Assembly: GCA_005779525.1 (NCBI GenBank)
Contig: SXIZ01000293.1
Location: 1-6,506 of the forward strand
DNA: 6,506 nucleotides
Reading direction: 5' to 3'
Source: Methylococcaceae bacterium
Lineage (GTDB): Bacteria; Pseudomonadota; Gammaproteobacteria; Methylococcales; Methylomonadaceae
The translations under genes were made by a program, and so were the position numbers. The notes beneath the pieces are model-generated. The model was not told where the DNA came from, searched no databases, and saw nothing but the letters and a program-made list of their open reading frames with translations. Positions 1 through 6,457 of the stretch are shown piece by piece. How positions within the stretch are numbered: position 1 is the stretch's first letter; every line of letters begins with the position of its first letter.

Positions 1-113
1 GCATTTTACGCAAAGTTGCCGCCAATGAGTTGGATAGCCTGGGAGATACCTCTACCCTGGCAGACCCTAGCGTAGTTACTGATATCATCAGTCATCGAAT
101 GAATACCGAATAA
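1..113 (+). CDS. 3' end of an unidentified protein-coding gene (partial)
   Basis: An open frame runs in from the left edge (codons in phase with position 3) and ends at TAA 111-113, giving 36 visible residues. The tail is hydrophilic and ends in ISHRMNTE; the other two plus frames close within this stretch (TGA at 26-28, TAG at 73-75). There is no motif I recognise, so no function is assigned. A terminator-like hairpin about 30 bases after the stop agrees with this being the end of a transcription unit separate from the next gene. That this is a real gene is inferred from its position and the downstream hairpin, not from homology. Confidence 0.55.
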   Translation, partial: ILRKVAANELDSLGDTSTLADPSVVTDIISHRMNTE

Positions 114-127
114 ATCCTCTACCCTAA

Positions 128-247
128 ACCACGGGAACGAACAAGCTGTATTTTTGTACAGCTAGTCTTTTTTTGATTTTGTGCTATTTTTCAGATTCTA
201 ACAGATTAAAAGATTCCACATTTTCTACGTTCTAACATTCCCGTGGT
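128..247. repeat. 10-bp perfect inverted repeat bracketing the leader of the propeller gene
   Basis: ACCACGGGAA at 128-137 is the exact reverse complement of TTCCCGTGGT at 238-247. The arms enclose the terminator-like hairpin and an AT-rich stretch, and the right arm ends six bases before the ATG at 254. CCCT lies just outside each arm (122-125 and 249-252), although not at equal distances. It could be a long-range RNA or DNA pairing, a pair of protein-binding half-sites, or the ends of a very small MITE-like element. The repeat itself is seen directly; its role is unknown. Confidence 0.5.
144..174 (+). terminator. Candidate Rho-independent terminator after the partial gene
   Basis: AGCTGTA at 144-150 is the exact reverse complement of TACAGCT at 157-163, with a T-G wobble at 151/156 closing a four-base T loop. 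Seven T residues follow at 168-174, four bases past the stem. The shape fits an intrinsic terminator, but the stem has only three GC pairs of seven and the T-tract is slightly displaced, so it may be weak. It would insulate the propeller gene from its upstream neighbour. Confidence 0.5.
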
Positions 248-253
248 GCCCTC

Positions 254-2257
254 ATGAGCAAAATCCATCGCCAATTAGTAAACCAAACCTATATACTCTG
301 CAGCCTGTTGAGTGTGTTGCCATACACTTTCGCAGCCGATAGCGCCAGCCTCTCTTACGCTTATGAGCGCATGTGGCCTGCTAGCCCTCAGCCCTGGAGC
401 TTTGAAAATATCTACAGTATTGCGAGCGCACCGGATGGCAGTTTATGGGTGACGGATGAAGGCGTCTACAATTTATCAACACCGATAAAACTACAACACC
501 TGAACCCAGATGGCAGTATTATTGGGCAATTCCAGAGCAATAATGATTTATTTGGTGGCGTGCAGCGCTCCAGTGTTGCAGTTGCCAGCGACGCTAGCGT
601 TTGGACGATTGGAGACCGCGGGCAAGTGCAGCATTATTCTAGTGCGGGCAAGCTCTTAACGCTGTTTAACGTACCATTTTCTAACAGTGTATCTGTCACG
701 GATACGACCACCCCGCAATTTAATTACCACACCATACATTTTGCTATCGCCGCAGCAACTGAAGGTGGCGCCTGGGTTGCAAATAATGAAGGCTATTTAC
801 GCCGCTATTCTCCTGAAGGTAATATCGTTTTTGAAACTAGCAACCTCCCGACTGATGATCTCGCCATCGCAAAAGATGGTAGCTTATGGTTACTGGATAC
901 CAGCCATCACCAAATCAGACATATCGATAGTCAAGGCAGACTCATCGCTAGTTTGGGCGGCCAAGGCAGCTTGCCGCTACAGTTTAGCTTTCCGTTAGGC
1001 ATTGCCATCGCGCCCGATGACAGTGTTTGGGTAGCGGACAGCGGCAATTTTCGCTTACAACATTTTACCCCTGATGGCAGCTTTATCAGCCAAATTGGGA
1101 TTCAAGGGAGTGCGCCCGGTCAATTTAATGCGGCTGCACTTGAAGGCATACGCGTATCCAATGACAACGTTAAATCTTTAGGTCCCACCGATCTGAGCAT
1201 TGCCGCAGATGGCAGCGTCTGGGTCGCAGATGGCGGTAATGGACGTGTGCAACACTTCTCGGCAGATGGGCGTTATCTGGCACAGTTTGGCCGGGCCAAT
1301 GAAAATGCTGCCGTGGAAAATAATCTAGGCCAAGCCATGCAACTAGCCATCGACACTGACGATAGTATTTGGTTAAGCACTATAAACGGCAACTACGAGC
1401 ACATCCGGGCAGACGGGAGTTTTATTGCGCAATCAACTAATAGCAGTGTTGTGCCGCAACGCACTGCCAAACCTGCTGCCGATGGCAGTATTTGGCGAAT
1501 CAATCCGCAAGATAACAGCATCGCGCAACACTTGGACAAAAACGGTGCGGTTATAGCCAGTGTCAAATCCCAAAACAAGCCCCCAGAAAATAGTCCCCCA
1601 GATAATATTTTAAATCTTTACCATGCAACCACTGCCTGGGATGGCTCCTTATGGGTCACGGACAGTGATTTATATGGCAGCTTGCAACACTTCGACGCTC
1701 AGGGAAATTTTTTATTTCAATTCAGAAATAATGTAGATTTTGCCATGGAGCCCGATGGTTCGGTCTGGGTACTGGATATCGCTGCAGATGTGTGGAATTA
1801 TCATGTGCAACATTTCAATCTGCGCGGTGAGTTGTTGGAACAATTTGGGGTGTCAGGACGAGATCCAGGTCAATTCACTTACCCTACCGCACTGGTACGC
1901 GCCAGTAATGGCGCATTATGGATAACCGATAATAAACGCGTGCAAAAATTTACCCGTCAAGCACCGCAAGCGCCGAGTGCCGAATACTCGGAACAGCAAA
2001 AACGCCTGATATTGCACGATGTCACCATCGGCAAAGGGCAAACGCATTACACGGCAGTTTTGCAACAACAAAACGAACAGGTTATTTTGCTTGATGCCCA
2101 AATAACCGATCAGCGTCGCTATGCCTCGGCAAATTTAGATCCTGCAACCAACTCCCTGTATGTGCCATTAATACAAGTGAAAGCTAAACAGCAACACGCT
2201 TTTTTTAAGTATTTAGAGAATAATAAATTGCAATTACTAAATTTTGGCGATTTATAG
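254..2257 (+). CDS. Exported NHL-type beta-propeller protein with a C-terminal two-repeat module
   Basis: The 667-residue product starts with a signal peptide: K3, H5 and R6, a hydrophobic core near 12-26, and a likely cut after TFA at 25-27, so the mature protein should be periplasmic or secreted. Residues 50-570 carry eleven blade motifs of the form DG-S-[LVI]-W-hydrophobic at about 61, 113, 170, 208, 255, 319, 369, 410, 463, 501 and 552. Several continue as VADxGNxRxQHFxxDGxxxxQxG (for example 259-282 and 323-346), the NHL signature. Residues 571-667 hold two beta-rich repeats. NHL propellers usually bind proteins, glycans or other ligands; no catalytic residues are visible and the ligand is unknown. 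The signal peptide supports this ATG. The ribosome site is poor, only GGTG five bases upstream. The 3' end overlaps the convergent cytochrome gene by six bases. A virginiamycin-B-lyase-like enzyme with the same fold is less likely. Confidence 0.85.
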   Translation: MSKIHRQLVNQTYILCSLLSVLPYTFAADSASLSYAYERMWPASPQPWSFENIYSIASAPDGSLWVTDEGVYNLSTPIKLQHLNPDGSIIGQFQSNNDLFGGVQRSSVAVASDASVWTIGDRGQVQHYSSAGKLLTLFNVPFSNSVSVTDTTTPQFNYHTIHFAIAAATEGGAWVANNEGYLRRYSPEGNIVFETSNLPTDDLAIAKDGSLWLLDTSHHQIRHIDSQGRLIASLGGQGSLPLQFSFPLGIAIAPDDSVWVADSGNFRLQHFTPDGSFISQIGIQGSAPGQFNAAALEGIRVSNDNVKSLGPTDLSIAADGSVWVADGGNGRVQHFSADGRYLAQFGRANENAAVENNLGQAMQLAIDTDDSIWLSTINGNYEHIRADGSFIAQSTNSSVVPQRTAKPAADGSIWRINPQDNSIAQHLDKNGAVIASVKSQNKPPENSPPDNILNLYHATTAWDGSLWVTDSDLYGSLQHFDAQGNFLFQFRNNVDFAMEPDGSVWVLDIAADVWNYHVQHFNLRGELLEQFGVSGRDPGQFTYPTALVRASNGALWITDNKRVQKFTRQAPQAPSAEYSEQQKRLILHDVTIGKGQTHYTAVLQQQNEQVILLDAQITDQRRYASANLDPATNSLYVPLIQVKAKQQHAFFKYLENNKLQLLNFGDL

Positions 2258-3529
2258 CTGTTCTGCGTTCCATTGCGCAGAATGGATAACGCCCTCGCAT
2301 AATCCAGGTTCTTGCCCCGCCATCCAACCCTTGCCTTCGTAAAATCCCGCAGGCAAGTCTGCGACTGTGGGGCCAAATTTGCGCGTTTGACAGCCTTGTG
2401 ATTGTGGGTTTGCACAGCAGCACTGCAGCGCCGCTACATGTTTTTTCATCAGCGCAGGATCGACTTTAATGGGTGGCATCCAACTGTTATGCCGCGAACT
2501 TAAGGTTAACCATGAGCCTAGCACAACCCCGGGATGGTCGGTGGCACTATCAAAGATATATCCACAAGTCCCTGAAGTCGTCATGCTGTGGCAACGGGTA
2601 CATAACTGCGGTTCACCGTCTATGTTATCGGTGTTGACCTGTAAAATTTTGGCCGCATTAAAATAATCTATAAAGGGCTGCCCCACCGCTAAAAAGGGGA
2701 GTTTTGCCATGGCGGTGACCTCGGGTAAGCCTTGGGTCGAATTGATGTAAGGACTGTATTTAAATCCATGGGCGTTATGACAGGCGACGCAACCCGACGT
2801 TGCGGTAAACGCAGGCGACTTAAACGCTTGATTCGCATCGCGATACCAAAGTGCTTGCGGGAAATCTTTGGGTGGCCTAGCTTGTTCCTTATTAAAACTC
2901 GCTAAGAATTGCTCTTTGCTTGGCAACGGCGCATCTAGAGGCGGTAAAAAGCCCACGACCGCCTCGCCATATTGCGTGAAATAGCAACTTTTACCCGAGC
3001 GCGTGTTACGTAGGATTATGCCGATATCGTTAAAGGTATTATATAAATAATACATTTCAGTTTTGGCAGGCCCTTGAGCTTTTAAGTAACGCGCTTTGCG
3101 TTGCTCTTGATTCATGCCCAAATTAGTCAAGGTTTTACGAAACCAATTTTTTTGCAGCTGGTTACCTTTCTGCCGACAGTTCAGCACCATGACGTTGTCC
3201 TGGTCGAGTTGCAGCACCTGCATATGTGAGTAAGTCCAACACCCCATATCACCGCCTAACCAATGCGGATTGTCACAGCGTTTATCTTCCGAGAGTTGCT
3301 CCCAATTGTCTTGCTGGATTTCCTCATTATCCACATAAATGGGAACGGGGGTGCCGTCTAGACAGGACAGGGTCGGCAATGGCTTCTGTATACCTAATTC
3401 AGCCTTACACGCTGCTGCATGCTGATATACATCATAGCTAGTTGCAGGTTGATCATGAGGAGTGATCAAAAGAAATGCTGTCGCTAGTAATAGCAATACG
3501 CCTAGCGCTATTGTCGCTTTCACTTTCAT
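2252..3529 (-). CDS. Di-haem c-type cytochrome, cysteine-rich, with N-terminal membrane anchor
   Basis: The 425-residue product has a charged start (K2, K4) and a hydrophobic stretch at about 7-22 with no clean cleavage site, suggesting an uncleaved anchor with the rest in the periplasm. There are two c-type haem attachment sites, CVACH at 247-251 and CTRCH at 310-314, 63 residues apart. M351, within SWMPP, is a plausible distal haem ligand, as an MPP motif often serves this role in class I cytochromes c; H254, H332, H347 and H364 are alternatives. Twelve more cysteines (41, 56, 85, 97, 118, 182, 322, 370-372, 380, 411) suggest disulfides or metal binding. Residues 30-240 match no domain I recognise. 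The role is probably electron transfer or a haem-dependent reaction; partner and substrate are unknown. The start has a good ribosome site, AGGAAA (plus-strand 3536-3541), seven bases before ATG. The stop overlaps the convergent propeller gene, and the fusion gene diverges upstream. Confidence 0.8.
   Translation of the reverse strand: MKVKATIALGVLLLLATAFLLITPHDQPATSYDVYQHAAACKAELGIQKPLPTLSCLDGTPVPIYVDNEEIQQDNWEQLSEDKRCDNPHWLGGDMGCWTYSHMQVLQLDQDNVMVLNCRQKGNQLQKNWFRKTLTNLGMNQEQRKARYLKAQGPAKTEMYYLYNTFNDIGIILRNTRSGKSCYFTQYGEAVVGFLPPLDAPLPSKEQFLASFNKEQARPPKDFPQALWYRDANQAFKSPAFTATSGCVACHNAHGFKYSPYINSTQGLPEVTAMAKLPFLAVGQPFIDYFNAAKILQVNTDNIDGEPQLCTRCHSMTTSGTCGYIFDSATDHPGVVLGSWLTLSSRHNSWMPPIKVDPALMKKHVAALQCCCANPQSQGCQTRKFGPTVADLPAGFYEGKGWMAGQEPGLCEGVIHSAQWNAEQL
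2261..2282. other. Small hairpin just after the propeller stop codon
   Basis: TTCTGCG at 2261-2267 pairs with CGCAGAA at 2276-2282 across an eight-base loop. It lies three bases beyond the propeller TAG and inside the last codons of the convergent cytochrome gene. Neither strand has a T-tract after the stem, so it is not a standard intrinsic terminator. It is the only hairpin I noted at this gene junction and could at most slow polymerase or protect an mRNA 3' end. Confidence 0.25.
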
Positions 3530-3616
3530 AGGTGATTTCCTGTCAATTTTGGCTTTTCTTTAAGCTAAAAGGAGGAACAGCAACAGCGTTATATAACACT
3601 GTCTAAACCTCGGCCG

Positions 3617-3641
3617 ACTAGCCCAAAATGCTCAGGCTAGT
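3617..3641. repeat. 7-bp inverted repeat in the divergent region, possible operator
   Basis: ACTAGCC at 3617-3623 is the exact reverse complement of GGCTAGT at 3635-3641, separated by 11 bases, so the arm centres are 18 bp apart. It lies about 90-110 bp upstream of the cytochrome ATG and about 320 bp upstream of the fusion-gene ATG. On the plus strand TTTT (3641-3644) overlaps the end of the stem, but no gene reads into it from the left, so a terminator is unlikely. A regulator-binding dyad is possible, not shown. Confidence 0.3.
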
Positions 3642-3802
3642 TTTGTGCAAATCGATCAAATTAAACAACCAAGCTTATGAATTTAATCTACACAATTATT
3701 AGCGCTTAGACAGGTGAAATGCAAGTGCTACAGAATATTTTTAACGCCTGAGCAGCTGTCACCACGACTTTTTTCTCCTGCGAAAATCTTTGCATTTAGC
3801 TC

Positions 3803-3831
3803 TTGAAATTAGACCAAAACAGTCCTAATAT
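3803..3831 (+). promoter_or_regulatory. Candidate distal sigma-70 promoter for the fusion gene
   Basis: TTGAAA at 3803-3808 matches five of six positions of the -35 consensus. It is followed after exactly 17 bases by TAATAT at 3826-3831, which matches four of six positions of the -10 consensus. It would give a 5' leader of roughly 120 bases. In AT-rich DNA such matches arise by chance, so this is only a candidate. Confidence 0.35.
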
Positions 3832-3857
3832 CCTACCATTGTACTCAAGAATTTTTA

Positions 3858-3887
3858 CTGACTCCATAGCGCTAATTGCTTGATAAT
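3858..3887 (+). promoter_or_regulatory. Candidate proximal sigma-70 promoter for the fusion gene
   Basis: CTGACT at 3858-3863 (four of six -35 positions) is separated by 18 bases from GATAAT at 3882-3887 (five of six -10 positions). Transcription would start near 3894, giving a leader of about 65 bases. The -10 box is better than that of the distal candidate and the -35 box is poorer. The two may be alternatives or both used. Confidence 0.35.
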
Positions 3888-3946
3888 TTTTTTAAACACA
3901 ACGCAGGTCAACTTAACTTAATAACATTTCAATTTTCGATTTATCT

Positions 3947-3957
3947 AAAGGGGGTGA
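3947..3957 (+). promoter_or_regulatory. Extended Shine-Dalgarno site of the fusion gene
   Basis: AAAGGGGGTGA matches the long anti-anti-Shine-Dalgarno string TAAGGAGGTGA at nine of eleven positions, and the G-for-A change can still pair as G-U with 16S rRNA. The core is six bases before the ATG at 3961. This fixes the start codon and suggests efficient initiation, unlike the poor site of the propeller gene. Confidence 0.75.
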
Positions 3958-3960
3958 CGT

Positions 3961-6204
3961 ATGGACATTACTCAACAAAGTGAAATCAGGCGCGATAATT
4001 CAGTCATTTGGCTATTCGCAGGGGCTTTATTCTGCAGTGCTACCTTGATGTTTGTATTACAGCCAATGTTTGGCAAAGCATTATTGCCATTGCTGGGGGG
4101 CTCGGCTTCTGTTTGGAATACCTGTATGGTGTTTTATCAGAGCATTTTATTTTTTGGCTATCTGTATGCGCATTGCATCACCACCCATTTAAGCTTTCGC
4201 AAACACATCCTTATCCATGCGTGTTTATTAATTTTTAGCCTAAGTTTTCTCCCGATAGGTATTCCCGAAGCCAGCAGACCCCAAGCAACAGATAACCCCA
4301 GTATTTGGTTATTGCTGACCTTATTAACCTCTATCGGCTTACCGTTTTTTATCTTATCGACAAACTCCCCCCTGTTACAAAAATGGTTTTCTCAACTAGG
4401 CCATCACAGCAGTCATGATCCTTATTTTCTTTCCATTGCTAGCAATACTGGCAGCCTGATTGCCTTAATTAGTTATCCTTTTATCCTCGAACCCAGTTTG
4501 GGTATTCATGTGCAACAAGATTACTGGAGCGCGGGATATGTGGTGTTATTTGCCTTAATTGCGCTGTGCATGTTGTTGCTTAAGCGCCAAGATTTTAAGG
4601 CAGTCAATGTGGTAACAAGTTCTACGGTGACAGCTACGCGTCCTAACCTAAAATCACAAGGCCATTGGCTTTTATTAGCGTTTGTGCCATCAAGTTTACT
4701 ATTGGGAACCACTAACTTTATCAGCACCGATATCGCGGCAGTTCCACTGTTATGGGTGATTCCGTTAGCCCTCTATTTATTGACCTTTATTGTGGTGTTT
4801 TCTGCCTATGGCCCCAAAATTCACGCCAAAATCCAATGGCTACAGCCTTGGATAGTAGTGGCATTTTTGCTGTATTACTTTTCCGGACAAAAAATTGCAG
4901 CGATATCTTTAGAAATGTTGGTGCATTTGCTGGTATTTTTTCTATCAATTATGGTCTGTCATGGAGAACTGGCTAAGCATCGTCCTGCGGCTGAGTATTT
5001 AACCCAGTATTATCTGATTATGTCCTTCGGCGGAATGTTAGGCGGCATTTTTAATACCTTTGTCGCGCCACTGATTTTTAGCGCAATTTATGAATATCCC
5101 TTGATGATTATTGCCGCTTTATTGCTTAATCCGATGCAGCATAAACTTAAACTCTCAATACAGGAGCATGGTAAAAAACTCAGTATTGCCTTAAGCGCTC
5201 TAGCCTTGATGCTAATGATCGGCAATAAACTCCCTGTCGCAGGTATGCTGGTGGTATGCAGTTTGGCAACCATCATTATGCTTGCCGTAAATTATCAATG
5301 GTTTAAAAAGCATGTACTCTATCTTCCGGTGATTGCGGTGCTCATGTATTCTTGCGCCGCCCCCGAAAAACAGGCAACTGAACACTTGCTGCATCAAAGT
5401 CGCAATTTTTATGGCGTATTGTCAGTGAAAGAAAGTGCGGATTTTGAATTAGATAATCGCCGTGAAATCGTGCATGAAATTTATAGCGGAACTACGAAAC
5501 ACGGTCTGCAGTTAATGGGCGACAGCAATCGCAGTTGTACTCCGAATGGCTATTACAGCCCGCATGGGCCTTTAGGCAGTATTTTCTCGAGCTACCATGA
5601 CACTAACCGTGATTGGCAAGTCGGGGTTGTGGGTTTGGGTGCGGGTGAAATGGCAGGCTATTCTCAGGGTTCGCAAAACTGGACCTTTTTTGAATTAAAT
5701 CCCAAAGTGGTTGAATTGGCCTCAAATCCAGACTATTTCAATTATTTAAAAGACTGTATTCACAATTACACAATTGAATTAGGGGATGCCCGCATTACCC
5801 TAGAAAAGCAAACTCAACGTTATGATTTATTGGTGATTGATGCCTTTACCTCGGATGCAATCCCAACCCATTTATTAACCCGAGAAGCCTTAGAACTGTA
5901 TTTTGCACGCTTAAAACCCAAAGGTTTATTAGTCTTTCATATTTCCAACCATTATTTAGATTTGAAAAAAGTACTGGCTGATCATGCGCAAAAACTCAAT
6001 TTAAGTCTATTAATACAAAGCTACCGCCCCAAACAAGCACTACCCTTGGTGTATCGCTCTGATTGGGCGATAGTCGCTAAGAATGCAACGGCACTACAAC
6101 CGCTTTTAATCTCAAGGGAGCAAGCCTGGCAACAAGCCGAGCTTGACCCAACAATTAATTCATGGACCGATGATTTCACCAGCATCATGAGTGTTTGGAA
6201 ATAA
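3961..6204 (+). CDS. Fused polytopic membrane protein / spermidine-synthase-like domain
   Basis: The 747-residue product resembles proteins annotated as fused MFS/spermidine synthase. Residues 14-466 form about 14 hydrophobic segments with motifs I associate with this family: MFGKALLPLLGGSASVW (36-52), YLYAH (67-71), STNSPLL (133-139), DPYFLSIASNTGS (153-165), and CHGELAKHRPAAEYLTQYY (333-351) followed by GGMLGG. The C-terminal part (about 480-747) is a Rossmann-like methyltransferase/SpeE fold: GLGAGE (558-563) as the glycine-rich nucleoside loop, E578 in ELNP as the likely ribose-binding acid, GDAR (608-611), and DAFTSDAIPTHLLT (627-640), in which D627 lies where SpeE has its catalytic aspartate. 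SpeE enzymes transfer aminopropyl from decarboxylated S-adenosylmethionine to putrescine; whether this fusion does so, or methylates or transports something, is unknown. All key motifs look intact. The start is set by a strong ribosome site. It is apparently monocistronic, divergent from the cytochrome gene. Confidence 0.85.
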   Translation: MDITQQSEIRRDNSVIWLFAGALFCSATLMFVLQPMFGKALLPLLGGSASVWNTCMVFYQSILFFGYLYAHCITTHLSFRKHILIHACLLIFSLSFLPIGIPEASRPQATDNPSIWLLLTLLTSIGLPFFILSTNSPLLQKWFSQLGHHSSHDPYFLSIASNTGSLIALISYPFILEPSLGIHVQQDYWSAGYVVLFALIALCMLLLKRQDFKAVNVVTSSTVTATRPNLKSQGHWLLLAFVPSSLLLGTTNFISTDIAAVPLLWVIPLALYLLTFIVVFSAYGPKIHAKIQWLQPWIVVAFLLYYFSGQKIAAISLEMLVHLLVFFLSIMVCHGELAKHRPAAEYLTQYYLIMSFGGMLGGIFNTFVAPLIFSAIYEYPLMIIAALLLNPMQHKLKLSIQEHGKKLSIALSALALMLMIGNKLPVAGMLVVCSLATIIMLAVNYQWFKKHVLYLPVIAVLMYSCAAPEKQATEHLLHQSRNFYGVLSVKESADFELDNRREIVHEIYSGTTKHGLQLMGDSNRSCTPNGYYSPHGPLGSIFSSYHDTNRDWQVGVVGLGAGEMAGYSQGSQNWTFFELNPKVVELASNPDYFNYLKDCIHNYTIELGDARITLEKQTQRYDLLVIDAFTSDAIPTHLLTREALELYFARLKPKGLLVFHISNHYLDLKKVLADHAQKLNLSLLIQSYRPKQALPLVYRSDWAIVAKNATALQPLLISREQAWQQAELDPTINSWTDDFTSIMSVWK

Positions 6205-6227
6205 ATCCCAGCTCTGCTACTCTCCTA

Positions 6228-6260
6228 CTCCGCGCGTGTAAAGACATTACCCGCGCGGGG
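6228..6260 (+). terminator. GC-rich hairpin after the fusion gene, terminator-like but lacking a T-tract
   Basis: CCGCGCG (6230-6236) pairs with CGCGCGG (6252-6258). The inner arms GTAA (6238-6241) and TTAC (6247-6250) continue the stem past one T/C mismatch to a five-base AGACA loop, and C6228/T6229 extend it outward with G6260/G6259. The stem is very stable in an AT-rich setting and starts 24 bases after the stop codon. CTCTCATACA follows instead of T residues; the nearest T run is some 50 bases on. It may end transcription with help from Rho, or protect the 3' end of the mRNA. Confidence 0.5.
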
Positions 6261-6451
6261 CTCTCATACACTCACCGCTGAATTAGACGCTCGCTGACTA
6301 GGTCAACGCCATTTTTTTGTATTAACGCACACTCGGTCAAGGATGGCATCGATTTTGTGCGATAGTTAACATTTCTAACGTTTATGATTGATCTACAAAT
6401 AATATAATTTTATTAAATCTTCAAAACAGCCGCAAAACTTGGAATAATTAC

Positions 6452-6457
6452 TATAAT
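6452..6457 (+). promoter_or_regulatory. Consensus -10 box TATAAT near the right edge
   Basis: TATAAT matches the sigma-70 -10 consensus at all six positions, but the hexamer 17 bases upstream (GCCGCA, 6429-6434) is not a -35 box and no TG extension is present. If used, transcription would start near 6464, leaving a very short leader before the ATG at 6471. The surrounding DNA is very AT-rich, so a chance match is possible. Confidence 0.3.

Larger units (their letters stand above)
3530..3960. other. Divergent intergenic region between cytochrome and fusion genes
   Basis: This 431-bp AT-rich stretch must hold the 5' signals of both divergent genes. I find no convincing gene in it: the open frames are about 10-20 codons long without coding character. 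On the cytochrome side there is a GTTATATAAC palindrome (3588-3597) that could contain a -10 box, but no good -35 box lies 17 bases from it. On the fusion-gene side two sigma-70-like candidates are listed separately. A 7-bp inverted repeat is at 3617-3641. A weaker stem, TAGCGCTT at 3700-3707 with AAGTGCTA at 3723-3730 (one G-T pair), is followed at a distance by five T residues (3738-3742). Confidence 0.6.

Noticed and set aside
2119..2423. Two minus-strand open frames of 72 and 98 codons over the gene junction
   Set aside because: They overlap the propeller and cytochrome genes out of frame, lack family features, and are best explained as shadows of those genes.
3568..3576. AAAAGGAGG on the plus strand, which looks like a strong ribosome site
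   Set aside because: No start codon lies within the usual distance downstream, so it initiates nothing on that strand.
3536..3579. TTCCT in the cytochrome leader (minus strand) pairing with AGGAA of its ribosome site, as a translational switch
   Set aside because: Only five pairs with no extension on either side; not enough to claim a structure.
3719..3751. A ten-codon open frame (MQVLQNIFNA) preceded by AGGTG, as a possible leader peptide
   Set aside because: Too short to show coding character, not next to a gene start, and not followed by a clear attenuator.
3705..3775. A minus-strand GTG-started frame of about 19 codons behind AGGAG
   Set aside because: No recognisable product, a non-ATG start, and an AG-rich ribosome-like string is common by chance in such DNA.
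6295..6318. TGAC-TAG-GTCA followed by seven T residues as an intrinsic terminator
   Set aside because: The stem is only four pairs with a three-base loop and the T run starts seven bases later; too weak to list as a terminator.
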